NCBI GenBank assembly: GCA_030620095.1
Contig: JAUTXW010004695.1
Coordinates: 806,001 to 870,000 of the forward strand
DNA: 64,000 bases
Direction of reading: 5' to 3'
Source of the DNA: Kuschelorhynchus macadamiae
Lineage: Eukaryota; Arthropoda; Insecta; Coleoptera; Curculionidae
Each line of letters begins with the position of its first letter. Positions within the stretch are counted from its first letter, which is position 1. A program made the position numbers and the translations under genes. Below, piece by piece: positions 1 to 11,112 of this stretch. The notes beneath the pieces were generated by a model. It made no database searches, had not been told where the DNA came from, and saw only the letters and a program-made list of their open reading frames with translations.

Positions 1-240
1 TATGCAACTGTCAACTGTCACTTAAGTAAAGTTAAAGCCTCCAAAATCTTCGGCTTAACTTAGATGACGGTAAACCAGGCTTAAAGTCAATTTAACTACC
101 CGTGCAACGGAAATCTTTTACTTTTAAAGTTAAGGGTCATTTATATCGAATAAAGGGAAGCCATGCAAGTCGTATTGTGACTCAAGGATAACCTACAAAA
201 TGCGGCAGGGGATTGGCAAATTGCTGTTTACAAACATGTA

Positions 241-862
241 CAGGGTGTTCCAGCGAGGACTGAACAGGGACCTATTTTCGACCTTCCTTGTATTTTGGAA
301 AAATTCAAAATAGCCAATCGATGTACTTTTTCTTGTAGAATCCAAAAATATCATCGAAAAAATATTTGAACCAGAAACAAAAGAGTTACGCTATGCATCA
401 GGTGTTTTTTAAATGGAATGTATCGTTTTTTATACGATTTTTGGAAAGAGTGATTTTTTTTATGTCCGTTCTGATTAAAAGATTTGATTTTGCGATAGCT
501 GTTTATATTACATTTTAATGTTTTACAAACTAAAATTTTAGCTTCACCTGTTTAAAATATACGATAGGTTGGTATAGGTGATCAAGGTAAAATGATGTTT
601 GAATGCTTTGTCAATAAAAATTGACATTATTTTAATTATTGTCGAAGTCTTCACCTAAAAAATATATATTTGACTCTGATCGAAATGAAATACTCTTTGG
701 ACGAGAGACTACAGATTGTTATGCTATTTACAAGTGCTAAGAAAATGCAAGAGAAGCAAGAAGAAGATTTATTGCAAATTTTCATAGAAATATATCCATC
801 AATACAATTCTATAAAAAACCTATTTGAGGAAAATAAAACTTTACATGATAGAAAAAGAAAT
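241..862. repeat. Left long TIR of mariner-like element 1
   Basis: This arm pairs with 1799-2423. It includes the upstream region and the transposase start codon at 685. Inside the coding part it has three T's where the other arm has four, shifting the reading frame. Confidence 0.9.
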
Positions 863-1760
863 ATACAAAGAAGAAGAAATCGAGACCAGGCCATTATAAA
901 TTATTTTCAAGTTAATCCAACCAAATCTATTTCGGATGTAGCTCGGGAAGTTCAGTACGGTGGCGGTGTAAGGCGCAGAAGAGTTACCCGAGGGACTGTT
1001 CACAGGACTCTGAAAATTCATAAATTTAGGCCTTTTCGTATCCTTCCACTTCAGCACCTAACACCGGCACAAAAAGAACTTCGCTTCCAATTTGTTTCTC
1101 AAATGGTAATTCGGCAAGAAAACGAAGACCCTGATTTATTCAAAAATATTGTGTGGACCGACGAAGCTACTTTCACAACATCGGAAGTATTCAACAGACA
1201 TAATAGTCACCACTGGGCCGTTGAAAATCCAAAAAAGTTCCAGACTATTAAATTTCAAGTGAGGAATTCTATTCATGTTTAGTGTGGGATAAAAAACAAT
1301 AAAATTTTGGGACCAATATTTTTTAACGGGACTTTAAATGGGCACAGATATTATGAGTTTTTAGAAAACGAAATTGAAAATTTTTTGGAAGACTTACCAT
1401 TGGCAGAATATCAGAATTTAATTTGGCAACATGATGGGGTGCCTCCTCATGCCGTGCATGATGTGGTTCAATTTAAATCGGCGCCATAACGAATGGATAG
1501 GGCGAAATGGAACATATGCTTGGCCGCCCAATAGCCCCGACCTCTCAGTTTTGGATACATTTCTTTGGGGCCATTTGAAGAACGTCGTATACAGACAACG
1601 AAACGAAAATATTCAAGAGATCATGGGAAAAATTGTCGATGAAATAAACCGCCTTAACCAGGAAAATCATATTGTAACAGCAAGTTTAGAAAGGCTACAA
1701 AGGGGTTATTGATGTTGTTTCGAGAAAAACGGCGGTCACATTGAAAACTTATGTTATTAG
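685..1760 (+). pseudogene. Broken mariner-like DDD transposase (element 1)
   Basis: This would cut and paste the surrounding transposon. The start chosen is the ATG at 685 (MKYSLDERLQ). Recognisable pieces in order are an N-terminal DNA-binding segment, the first catalytic Asp in VWTDEATF (about 1150), the second in QHDGVPPH (about 1430), and the third in SPDLSVLD (about 1535-1555), followed by a FLWGHLKN-like stretch. Lesions are a one-base loss in a T run near 730, a TAG replacing Trp in the WCGI motif at 1280-1282, a two-base loss near 1478 between the second and third catalytic Asp, and an in-frame TGA near 1710 just before the conserved C-terminal GGHIENL. Family assignment is firm; the gene is clearly dead. 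Confidence 0.85.
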
Positions 1761-1798
1761 TAATTTTATTTTATTATTTAATAATTATTTTTTATTGA

Positions 1799-2423
1799 AT
1801 TTCTTTTTCTATCATGTAAAGTTTTATTTTCCTCAAATAGGTTTTTTATCCTTAGAATTGTATTGATGGATATATTTCTATGAAAATTTGCAATAAATCT
1901 TCTTCTTGCATCTCTTCCGTTTTCTTGGCACTTGTAAAATAGCATAACAATCTGTAGTCTCTCGTCCAAAGAGTATTTCATTTCGATCAGAGTCAAATAT
2001 ATATTTTTTAGGTGAAGACTTCCACAATAATTAAAATAATGTCAATTTTTATTGACAAAGCATTCAAACGTCATTTTACCTTGATCACCTATACCAACCT
2101 ATCGTATATTTTAAACAGGTGAAGCTAAAATTTTAGTTCGTAAAACATTAAAATGTAATATAAACAGCTATCGCAAAATCAAATCTTTTAATCAGACGGA
2201 CATAAAAAAATCACTGTTTCCAAAAATCGTATAAAAAACGATACATTCCATTTAAAAAACACCTGATGCATAGCGTAACTCTTTTGTTTCTGGTTCAAAT
2301 ATTTTTTCGATGACATTTTTGGATTCTACAAGAAAAAATACATCGATTGGCTATTTTGAATTTTTCCAAAATACAAGGAAGGTCGAAAATAGGTCCCTGT
2401 TCAGTCCTCGCTGGAACACGCCG
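1799..2423. repeat. Right long TIR of mariner-like element 1
   Basis: This arm is the inverted partner of 241-862. Read on the minus strand it holds an open N-terminal transposase segment (about 1984 down to 1799) beginning MKYSLDERLQIVMLF, with helix-turn-helix character. It lacks the frameshift found in the left arm, so the arms have diverged slightly or one carries an assembly error. Confidence 0.88.
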
Positions 2424-3174
2424 TACCATAGGCGGTGAGAAATTATATTAGTCTCAATAGATAAAAATATTTAAATATTCCAAATCTTGAGTGACATATA
2501 TTTTCCAAGAGTAAAGGACGTCCTAAGGGCATCCCAAAGAAAATTTGTTTGACAACATAAAGTACCATTAAAACTAGGCCTGAGTATGAAGTTAAAATGA
2601 AATTGCTGTAAAGCTGGCTTTGATAGCACATTTTTCCTTTTAGATTTTTATTTGTTATATACATATCTTTCTTTTATAGCAAGTAAATATTTCGTTCTCG
2701 TGGAGCACTCGTGCTTTCGAATATTTAATATTAAAAAGCTACATTTCCTATGAGCGAGTGGAAGGTAAGCACTTTCCGCACGCATTTTAAAGCGAAAAAT
2801 TAGTTTTTACCGCACTGGTGTGGAAAGTAATTTACTTTCCGCACTAGTGCTTGAAAAATACAATTTTTTTTGTTGGCTGTATCAAAAGTATTAGATATTA
2901 TTTTTTTTCAAAATTAATTAAAAAACCCGCTTAACAAACAGAAGCAATTTCTCATCTAGATTTGTAATTCTTCAATATCCTAAAAAATTCTAAAATTTAC
3001 CCCGTTATTTATATTATAATTTTGACTTGACTGGCCAGTTAGTATATTGCTCTAGTAACCTTAGTACAATTATTTCAACAATAGTGTTAATAGACAAGTC
3101 TTGGTTGCGGTGACACCAAAAAGCAATAATAACAATCTAATCTATGCGTCAGTGCGTGATTTAGTTTGAGTACC
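2424..3174. other. Non-coding stretch with CTTTCCGCAC motifs
   Basis: No gene is recognised here. Between about 2690 and 2860 there are several GCGGAAAGT / ACTTTCCGCAC inverted motifs, locally richer in G+C than the surroundings. Similar motifs recur at 4965-5085 on the far side of repeat copy A, so these may be the ends of one older repeat. Confidence 0.5.
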
Positions 3175-4925
3175 CAAGTAGCACAAATTAGCTAATGAGT
3201 TTTGTTGCCTAACAGTTATCTATAAAAGACATATAAAAACCAAAGATTTGTCAAATTTTGGCAAATGATTCTTGGTTTGTTCTCTAGCCATGAAAGCTCG
3301 CTTCAAATTAGATTTTTTGGCTCCAAAAGTAGCAGTTTTTAATGTAGATAGGCTATAGCATAATTACTTGGCCAACAAATATCTTTTATGGGGTAATAAT
3401 TAAACCTCCAACTTGTTTTTTGTAATATTGGATGGCCAAAAAGCAGAAATATCTGTCAATTTTGTTGCCACAATATAACCAGATATATTCTAGTAAGTAT
3501 TGAAGTTAAATTATAGTAGGCATAGCTGTTTAAAATGCCAGAATATGGCATTTTTATTCAATAGAAATCGAAGTCAGAATATAACCAATAAGTAGCCATT
3601 TTTTCCAAGTGCCAACCAAACATATTTTAGCAAGTATTTAAGTTTAATTGTAGTAGTAATAGCTATATAAGAATGCCAGATTATGACATTTTAAGACAAC
3701 AAAATTTGAGAGTAAAAAATATGGCTTTTATTATCATGTTTTTGTTTCAAAATTAAACTAAAATTGGGTAGTTTTGTTTCGCTTATTTTTGCTATAATAT
3801 TGCCAAAAAATGCCACATTTTCAAATTTACCTTTATAACCTATAAAACTATACTCAACCAAACCGAAGATTTATTTAGAAAAACGAAATATAAATTATTT
3901 ACCATACAAAATTTCTAATAAAAAGATTAAATAGTTCACCACATATTATAGAAAAACGCCAACTTGGGGTAATATTCGTTTAATTTTGTTAAACTGGCTC
4001 CTGGGTCTTAAATTAGCCATTTTTTAGCGATTAATAAAGGCAAACCAAGTAGGCATTTTATTGGCAAAATTTTAGTAAGTTTTGCTACATTTGAAAACTA
4101 TTGCCATTTAATAAATATTTGCTTACAAAGTGGACAATTTCAAGGATTATTTGCTTAAAAAATATCCCAAAGCTTTTTATGATCCGCCATGATTGAAATT
4201 AGAATTAAACTAATTTCCTAGCAGCCATTACTTGACTACTTTAAACAAACATATTCTTTCTACCTATAAATACGTATTTTCATGCATGTTTTTTTACGTT
4301 ATGGACTCTTTAATCAGTTTTCTTAGTAAAATACATTTCCAAACTAAAAAAAAAATATTAATGGAAAACGAAATTTTTAGTTTCCAGAAGGTACGCGTGT
4401 TTTACATGCCTATCTTAGATTCTTTTAACAGTAAAAGTTCCTGCGCAAACGTTTTTTGTCCCTACCAACCGCCAAACTTAAAATATTTTACACAATAGGT
4501 CATAGTGTACATATTTCTACGAAACCATGATTTGTTATCTTTGCATTTCTTCTTGGCTCATAAATTCTTACATTGATTGGCTCTGCTAATACTGTTTCTG
4601 CATAATTTGAAACATTTGATGATTGATCATATAAATGAAGAAAAGGCAAAAAATTATTTAGGTAGATTTCGAAAAAAAATGTTACTCAAATTTCAGCTAA
4701 AAACCATGTCAGAATTCAGCTAAAAAAGCTCGATTTTAAAGTCAAAAAGTATGTAATAAACCCAACCATAAAATCAAAAGAGAGGGTCGTATAATTGCCA
4801 GTTGGCCATTTTTACCTCATTATGACCAAATTATTATTCCCCACTTTAGCTATATTTCCATCTTTACACTGTAATAGAACTGTTATTTTGGCTAGCAATT
4901 TTAGCTAATTAGCCAGCTCACAAAA
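3175..4925 (+). repeat. Unclassified dispersed repeat, copy A
   Basis: This 1.75 kb segment is colinear with 16522-18480 and, inverted, with 27378-28345. It begins near AGCACAAATTAGC. It is AT-rich, dense in TTGGCAA/TTGGCCA and TTTTAGC words, and has no coding potential that I recognise. I see no clear TIR, LTR or poly-A tail. It keeps an empty site near 3207-3214 where copy B carries a MITE. Confidence 0.8.
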
Positions 4926-4939
4926 CTGCATTTGTTTAT

Positions 4940-5090
4940 ACATAGGTACGTAATTTACGCACGCTTATAGGAAAAATTCTGTATCTAACTCGTGCGAAAA
5001 ATGAGTTTTCCACACTCGACTGCTTACCAAACGTCGAATTGCAGTCGCGTGCGGAAAAGTATCACTTTCCGCACTAGTTAAGGTAAACTA
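4940..5090. repeat. CTTTCCGCAC-motif repeat, right flank of copy A
   Basis: The sequence contains GCGTGCGGAAAAGT and ACTTTCCGCACTAGT in inverted arrangement, matching the style of 2690-2860. The pair may be the ends of a repeat interrupted by copy A. Confidence 0.45.
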
Positions 5091-5436
5091 TTTTTGCATC
5101 GTTTACTAACAAATAATTTTCACCATTTCTCGATTTTTCTATGTAACTTTTGCTCATCTGCGTCATGACTATGAACTCCGTCATTTCTCGAAAGTATGTT
5201 GTCAGGACCAACAGTGTAAACTTTGTCACAGTTTTTGCCGATTTTCCGCTACTTTGGCTTTACAGCTTAACTTTTTTGATTACTGTCCTTGAAAAATGTA
5301 AAATTTTCCAAAACGAGCAACACATTTCCACCATCACTTAACATTATTTTTATTAAGAAGCACTTTTAGCTTGCAGTGAAGTTCCAGCGGTTATAAATGG
5401 TCTAGCCATAAAATCTACTCTTCCGCCTATATTACC
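5091..5436. other. Non-coding, AT-rich, nothing recognised
   Basis: Only short chance open frames occur here, and no repeat or regulatory structure stands out. Confidence 0.4.
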
Positions 5437-5459
5437 TATATATATATATATATATATAG
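5437..5459. repeat. (TA)n next to Penelope-like insertion 1
   Basis: This short dinucleotide tract lies 42 bp outside the left arm of the first Penelope-like element. A matching (TA)n directly follows its right arm at 7225-7243. Confidence 0.85.
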
Positions 5460-5501
5460 TTACCAAAATCACAGAATTCTTGAACCAGTGTGTTGTATAT
5501 T

Positions 5502-5662
5502 GTAGGGTTATTTTCTTGGGAATATGGTTCAAATAGACAATTACGAGTTTATTACAAAGACTTTATATTGTCTGCAGGACGTTTCGGTCGTGGGTACGGC
5601 CTTTTTCAACTGCGTTAAGCTAAAATTACATACAAGTCAATATAAAAAAAAAAACTAGAAAC
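5502..5662. repeat. Left inverted arm of Penelope-like element 1
   Basis: This is the inverted copy of 7064-7224, of equal length and nearly identical. It contains the minus-strand hammerhead-like motif at 5578-5610 and lies downstream of the endonuclease stop codon, the expected place for a pseudo-LTR. Confidence 0.85.
5578..5610 (-). ncRNA. Degenerate hammerhead-ribozyme-like motif
   Basis: On the minus strand the order is GTTGAAA, a six-base stem with an ACCC loop and one mismatch, then GAAACGTC. The GAAAC box and stem II fit the hammerheads of Penelope pseudo-LTRs, but the CTGATGA box is altered, so self-cleavage is doubtful. Stem III is not resolved by eye. Confidence 0.55.
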
Positions 5663-5938
5663 AAAGAGTCATAACTTACCATAGACAAATAGTCAAACAT
5701 TACAAAATGACACATAACATAGAAAAAAAAAAAGACAAGATCGTCACTACATTTGAACATGTACAGGTTAAACAAACTAATTTACATATACAAAACAGTA
5801 AACGTATGCGTGTACGGGTGACAAAGAGTACTGAAACGAATTAAAAGTTGTTCCTTCTTTCCACGGCAAATATTTATCTTAAGAATTTGTTTTTTTTGGG
5901 TTGGTCATTTATTGCTAGGCACAATTTGACTATATATG

Positions 5939-7063
5939 TTACATTAGAATATTGTGATATATTTTATTTAAATGAGCTATTTCGGATTTATTATTTATGG
6001 CCTTTGGAGTTTTCTTTATGTAAATCATCTCAAAAAATTCACGTTTCCTATTGTGATGTTCTGTTTTTAAAATTTGGGTATTATTGAAATCGAAAGTATG
6101 ATTTGTCTCATTTTCGTGTTTTTTTAGGGCGGTGGTATTTTTATGATCATATTTGTGCCCATTTAGTCTATTATGTAGGTACTGGCTTGTTTGTCCTACG
6201 TATACAGAAGGGCATTCTTTGCAGGGTACTTGATAGACTACGTGTGTTTTTTTGTTTTTTGGAATTTCACTTTTTAATTTACCGAAACAATTATTAACCA
6301 AATTGATGGCCTTATGGCTAACCTTTATGTCATGTTTTCTAAAAAGTTTTTGAAAGTTTTCAGAGAGGTTGGGAATGTACGGAAGAGTTAAAAAGTTATT
6401 GGTTTTATTCTTATTGTCATTTTGTTTAGGAGCATTTTGTAAAATGTTTTCATTGGATTTCTTAAAATTTTCCATTCTATTTCTAAAAATCGGGTTAATC
6501 ATTTTAAGGGGATAGGAGTTAAGTTGGAGTACTTGCTTAGCTTTTTTTATAGAAGATTCCCGGTATTCGGGGCTACTCAATTTAATGGCTCGATCAGCTA
6601 GTCCAATTATGACAGCTTTTTTTTGGGAAATATGATGCTGTGAATTATAATTTAGGTACCGTCCCGACCATGTTGGTTTTGTGTACCACTCAGTCTTTAT
6701 TGTGTTGCTGCAATTGTGCAAGGTCATGTCCAGGAAATTAATTTTATTGTTAGTTTCGATTTCTATGGTAAATTTTAGCTTTTCGTGGTAATTGTTAAAT
6801 TTTTCCAATACGTATTTTTCACGATTTTGTGGAATGCAAGTTATACAATCATCCACGTATCTGTAAAAAAATGGTAACCGAAAATCCAACGTTGGTATAA
6901 TGCTGCATTCTAGATCTTCCAGTACAAGCTGGGCAATTATGCTAGAAATCGAGGCACCCATTGCGCAACCATCAATCTGTTTGTAATAAGAGTCTTTATA
7001 TTTAAAATAAGTTGATGTAAGAGTTAATTTAACAGCTTCTAAGAAATCCTTTAAGGGAATGTT
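5939..7063 (-). pseudogene. Penelope-like RT/GIY-YIG protein, 5' truncated
   Basis: In the family this protein copies element RNA and nicks target DNA. The frame is open from 7063, where it is truncated, to the stop at 5939, about 374 residues. The first part holds the reverse transcriptase C-terminal half, with GCAMGASISS and the catalytic YVDD box (FYRYVDDC). A basic linker follows, then the endonuclease with the PCKECPSVYVGQT core, an N-terminal Cys pair and the downstream H-x6-H pair (KHENETNH). No stop or frameshift interrupts it. What is missing is the N-terminal RT half, so it cannot be autonomous. The arm beginning at 7064 is fused directly to the truncation point. Confidence 0.88.
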
Positions 7064-7224
7064 GTTTCTAGTTTTTTTTTTTATATTGGCTTGTATGTAA
7101 TTTTAGCTTAACGCAGTTGAAAAAGGCCGTACCCACGACCGAAACGTCCTGCAGACAATATAAAGTCTTTGTAATAAACTCGTAATTGTCTATTTGAACC
7201 ATATTCCCAAGAAAATAACCCTAC
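7064..7224. repeat. Right inverted arm of Penelope-like element 1
   Basis: This arm is the mirror image of 5502-5662 and abuts the truncated coding sequence. It ends directly at (TA)n. Confidence 0.85.
7116..7148 (+). ncRNA. Degenerate hammerhead-like motif, right arm
   Basis: This is the plus-strand counterpart of 5578-5610, with GTTGAAA, a short hairpin, then GAAACGTC. It carries the same departure from the CTGATGA consensus. Confidence 0.5.
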
Positions 7225-7292
7225 TATATATATATATATATATCTTTTCAGAACGACAATAGTGAACGGATGCACACCCGGAATGAAAACAC

Positions 7293-7351
<59 letters not shown>
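7225..7351. repeat. (TA)n tracts between Penelope 1 and hAT 1
   Basis: (TA)n runs at 7225-7243 and 7295-7351, separated by about 50 bp of unique sequence. The second run ends exactly where the hAT element begins, and (TA)n resumes on the other side of that element at 9801. Confidence 0.9.
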
Positions 7352-7353
<2 letters not shown>

Positions 7354-9797
7354 AGGGCGTGCAGTCCATGGAAGCAAGGCAAGCAGGGCTTCCCAAAAAA
7401 AATTACAAAACATCTTCTGAAATGTAATTTTTGAAATAGGAAACCATTAATTTAGTTCATATTAAAAATGCTAAAATATTATCTTAATTATCAAGCCCAT
7501 AATAAATGAGGCCTTGACTCCGACCGAGCAATAGAATCGAATAGAACCTATGCGGGCCGCTAGCTTCTCTGCAGCCAGCTCCTGTATGCTTGATTTCCTG
7601 TGAATCGAGCCAGAGGTTATTGAACTTTCCGCCGGCTGTTGTGTAGGTTCTTTGTTTGAACGGCTATCCGTGTGTTGTGTGATTCGTCACGTCGTGCATG
7701 GTGCGATATGGAAGACAATAATACGGACCTGGATATGCAAATACCATCAACTTCGGCTGTCGGTAATAACGTTGAAAATGTTGGAGAATTTAGTAAAAGA
7801 GTATGTGCGAATGTGTGGTGTGTGTCTTAATAACAAAGGGATTTTCAACATTAAACTTTGCTGTTAAGCCTCAAATAATTTCCAAAGCAAGGGCAAAACC
7901 GCCTATGAAAAATTTAACCACAAAAATGAAAAACTGTATTAGACGTTTTTATCCGGAAAAACAATACAGACAATTTAAATGGCTAACAGGGTGTAAAAAT
8001 ATAAGTAAATTATTTTGTTGGCTATGTTTACTTTTTGAAAATGAAAAAGGTCTCTGGAATAAAACTGGTTTTTCCGATTTAAACAATTTCCATAAAGCTG
8101 TAAAAAGACACATTATGTCCAAAGCGCATTTGCAGGCCGTCATAAAAGAAAAAGTCTTCGGCAAAACCAGAATTGAACACATCCTTAATAAACAGTTGAA
8201 AATTAATCACCGCCAACACAATGAACTTGTCGATAAAAATAGACAAATATTAAAAAGACTTATCAATGTTGTTTGTTTTGTCGGACAGCACGAATTGGGA
8301 TTTAGAGGTCATGGCGAAACAAGGATTTTTTCAAATAGAGGAAATTTTCAAGATTTACTTAGTTTAATGGCTAACTATAATGATTGCTTCAAAAATCACG
8401 GCAGTCTAGCGTTTTTCGCAGAACCTCGCATCGAATCCAGAATGATTTAATTTCCACTGTTGCAACCATTATTCTAAAAAGAATTAAGCAGGAGATTGGC
8501 GAGGCGCGGTTCATTGCTATTATTCTGAACGAAACAACTGATATCACTAATTTTAGCCAATTATCTACAGTAATAGGCTACGTTAAAACAGACGGAAGTA
8601 TTCAAAAGCGATTTTTAGGTTTTAAGAATGTGTCCGAAAATCGTACAGCAGATGCATTATATACCATAGTTTATAACGTTACTAAAGAAATTAATCGAGA
8701 GAAAAAATTAGTTGCTCAAAGCTATGATGGAGCTGCAGTGATGGCAGGGCAATTAGGGGTCTGCAAGCTAAAGTTCGAGAAACTTTCCCAAGTGCTATGT
8801 TTATCCATTGTTTTGCTCATAAATTAAATTTAGTTTTATCCCAGTCCATCAATCACATTAAAGAGTGTAAAGTATTTTTCGTTACTTTAAGTGGCATGGC
8901 TGCTTTTTTTTCCAAGTCAACAAAACGTACATAAGCTTTGGACTCCATTGTCTACAAACGATTGCCCAAAGTAGCTCCTACTAGGTGGAACTATAACGGA
9001 AGACTTGTGTTTAACAGTATCTGAAAATCGTGAATCACTTATTGAACTATTTGAGAATATAATAGAAAATAACGAAACGTGGGACTCAGAAGCAATAAAT
9101 AGTTCGAGGGGATTTTTGAACTGTTTGAAACGAGATTTTAATTTTAATTATTTGTTGAACATATTTTCAGAAATATTTCCATTCTCGGACAATGTTTTTA
9201 ATATATTACAAACTAAAACAAATGATATTCCTACCTGACCTATTTTGGGAGGGAACGTTGACGTTAAATGTAGAGGCACAAGCCAAGCGTCTTCGAACAG
9301 ACAAGGTCGGAGATGTTCAAAGATCATACAGACGCCTCTTTTATGAAATAATCGATCAAATTCAGCAACAAATAAACTATAGATTTAACGATTTAAATGA
9401 TTTTAACTTCCTCGAGCTCTGCAATTTTGATGCATTTGAAGGAAAAACTTTTCCAGAAGATGCGTTTAAATCTCTTCTTCTTCATTATGGCCAGTTCTTC
9501 GACCGAGTGTTACTGCGATCTGAACTAAAAGTGATTTTCGAAACTGGTGACATTAGCGCAAAAAATAGCGCTAAGGAACTAATGCAATTTTTAAAAGACA
9601 AGGAGCTGGAAGATGCCTACACCAAAGTGTCGAAATTGTGTGAATTAGTATTGACAATACCTGCCACAAGTTCATCAGTAGAACGCAATTTTTCATGTCA
9701 TTGACGAATTTGCAAAAAATGATCGAAGAATCGAATTACATTACAAATAGGTAAGTTTCTAGAAATTGCTTCCCTTTCTTAAAATATCACCGCACGC

Positions 9798-9800
<3 letters not shown>
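7352..9800 (+). mobile_element. Degenerate hAT transposon 1 inside a (TA)n tract
   Basis: The left end CAAGGGCGTGCAGT and the right end, read inverted, TGGGCGTGCGGT form imperfect TIRs of the hAT type. Both ends abut (TA)n, consistent with insertion into the microsatellite. The 8 bp hAT duplication would be ATATATAT-like and cannot be told apart from the tract. The interior is one decayed hAT transposase gene. Confidence 0.75.
7708..9703 (+). pseudogene. Decayed hAT transposase (ZMYM1-like, TTF-type zinc finger)
   Basis: This family catalyses cut-and-paste transposition and gave rise to vertebrate ZMYM1-like genes. The likely start is the ATG at 7708 (MEDNNTDLDMQIPS). Parts seen in order are a TTF-type zinc-finger region (LFCWLCLLFENEKGLW, about 8010-8060), the FRGHGE box (about 8300), the first catalytic region IILNETTDI (about 8520) in which the expected Asp is Asn, a second region SYDGAAVM (about 8720), and the C-terminal dimerisation signature TIPATSSSVERNFS (9655-9703). 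Frame changes occur near 7800-7860, 8400, 8760 and 9200, with extra stops between. It is certainly inactive. Confidence 0.8.
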
Positions 9801-9843
<43 letters not shown>

Positions 9844-9859
9844 TATATATATATATATA
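9801..9859. repeat. (TA)n between hAT 1 and Penelope 2
   Basis: A (TA)n tract with one interruption. It joins directly to the left arm of the second Penelope-like structure. Confidence 0.9.
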
Positions 9860-10686
9860 CTAATTTTGTTTTCTTGGTATTTTGGTTCGATAGTAGGAGT
9901 AAAATTAAAACAAATTTAATTTCATTTTTGTTACATTTTTATAGACGTTTCGACCATTTATGGTTGGTCTTCATCAGTAATTTTTTTTGTGTGTCTGTAA
10001 CAATAGAAAACCGAGATAAGATATTTTTCTTAAAAGACTATTATAAATTGTATGGACAAATTATTAATAATATTATTTTAACATTTTAGATGACTTACCA
10101 TAAGAAGGATCTTTCAGAATTCATCTTTATGCAACATTTAAAAACAGAACGTTTTCCATACAACACTCAGAAACAGCACATTTAAAAACATTGAAAAGAA
10201 CGTGATACAGATTAAAATTACTATGATATTAATTGCTACGAGTATGTCTATCTTCGAGCGACACTGCTTTAACTGGCAGAATGCATTCATGTGAAACGTC
10301 GGTTAAGGAATTCTATGGGTTTTTTTTTATATATATTAGTTTAAAAAAGCAAAGATAATTAGATTTGTTTTGAACTGTTTTATTATTTAAAAGGTGATAT
10401 ATTGTTTATTTACTTTTGAATTTAGAAGAAAGAGGGCTAATTTAGTTTGTTTTTTTTTTATATTAATTTAATGTATATATGAAGTCAGTTTTAGAGTTAT
10501 TTGATAACGTTATAATATATTTGGCTCAAATTCTTTATGTCTGTTTTGTCATTTATAGCATTGATCTCCCGTTTTATGTATAACATTTCCAGAAACTCTC
10601 TCTTTTTTTTATTAATTTCCGTATTTAGAATAGTAGCATCTTTAAAGTTAAAAGTATGTTTATATTCTGTTTCGTGATTTGTAAGC
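9860..10686. repeat. Left arm of Penelope 2 palindrome
   Basis: It pairs with 10923-11749 over its whole length with scattered mismatches and small indels. From outside inwards it carries the hammerhead, the untranslated tail and the last codons of the endonuclease. Confidence 0.88.
9944..9977 (-). ncRNA. Hammerhead ribozyme motif, left arm
   Basis: On the minus strand a perfect CTGATGA box is followed by a five-base-pair stem II (GACCA/TGGTC) with its loop, then GAAACGTC. This matches the catalytic core order of hammerhead ribozymes and their known location in Penelope pseudo-LTRs. Stem III appears very short, as in minimal hammerheads that cleave best as dimers. Confidence 0.78.
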
Positions 10687-10850
10687 CCTGTTTTATTTTT
10701 TTTATCATACTTGTGTCAATTCAAACGATTTTTAAGATACTGTGTGGTTTAACCTATATAGACCTTTGGGCAGTCGTTGCATTTTATTTTGTATATAGTG
10801 TGTGTTTTTTGAAACTTAGGTGTTTTTGATTGTAAAGAGGAAAAAAATTG
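10498..10850 (-). pseudogene. Penelope-like GIY-YIG endonuclease, C-terminal remnant
   Basis: The minus-strand frame reads through KCNDCPKVYIG, the GIY-YIG-type core with its Cys pair, to the stop at 10498. An in-frame TAA follows VYIG and a TGA follows NRLN, so it is dead. It retains the LTNHETEYKH histidine region and the REFLEMLYIKR segment, clearly paralogous to the endonuclease of the first Penelope insertion. No reverse transcriptase part remains. Confidence 0.8.
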
Positions 10851-10923
10851 TTTTTGTAGGGTATTGTAACTTTTGTGAGATACGGTTAGATTTTGTTTTT
10901 TAAGGGAGTATCTTAAAACAGCG

Positions 10924-11112
10924 CTTACAAATCACGAAACAGAATATAAACATACTTTTAACTTTCAAGATACTACTATTCTAAATACGGAAATTAATCA
11001 AAAAAAGAGAGAGTTTCTGGAAATGTTATACATAAAACGGGAGATCAATGCTATAAATGACAAAACAGACATAAAGAATTTGAGTCAAATATATTATAAC
11101 GTTATCAAATAA
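10924..11112 (+). pseudogene. Penelope-like endonuclease C-terminus, second copy
   Basis: An open frame runs from LTNHETEYKH to the stop at 11110-11112. It differs from its inverted twin by a few substitutions. It is shorter upstream because the arm begins here, so the GIY-YIG core is absent. Confidence 0.75.

Larger units (their letters stand above)
241..2423 (+). mobile_element. Mariner-like transposon 1 with about 620 bp TIRs
   Basis: The element starts with CAGGGTGTTCCAGCG and ends with the near-complement, with TA on both sides (239-240 and 2424-2425), the target duplication typical of the IS630/Tc1/mariner superfamily. Its arms (241-862 and 1799-2423) are almost perfect inverted repeats, far longer than the 20-30 bp usual for mariners. 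The arms extend into the transposase gene, so its first ~60 codons occur twice, once in each orientation. The gene between the arms is broken, so the copy could move only if supplied with transposase. The boundaries are seen directly; the superfamily follows from the encoded DDE motifs. Confidence 0.9.
5502..7224 (-). mobile_element. Penelope-like retroelement 1, 5' truncated, with inverted arms
   Basis: A C-terminal reverse transcriptase plus GIY-YIG endonuclease on the minus strand is bracketed by two 161 bp inverted repeats (5502-5662 and 7064-7224). Both arms contain a degenerate hammerhead-like motif. Penelope-like elements are known for a GIY-YIG nuclease, hammerhead motifs in their pseudo-LTRs, 5' truncation and partial inverted extra copies, and all four features are seen here. 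The coding part is cut off at 7063, exactly where the right arm begins. The whole structure lies between (TA)n tracts. Confidence 0.85.
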
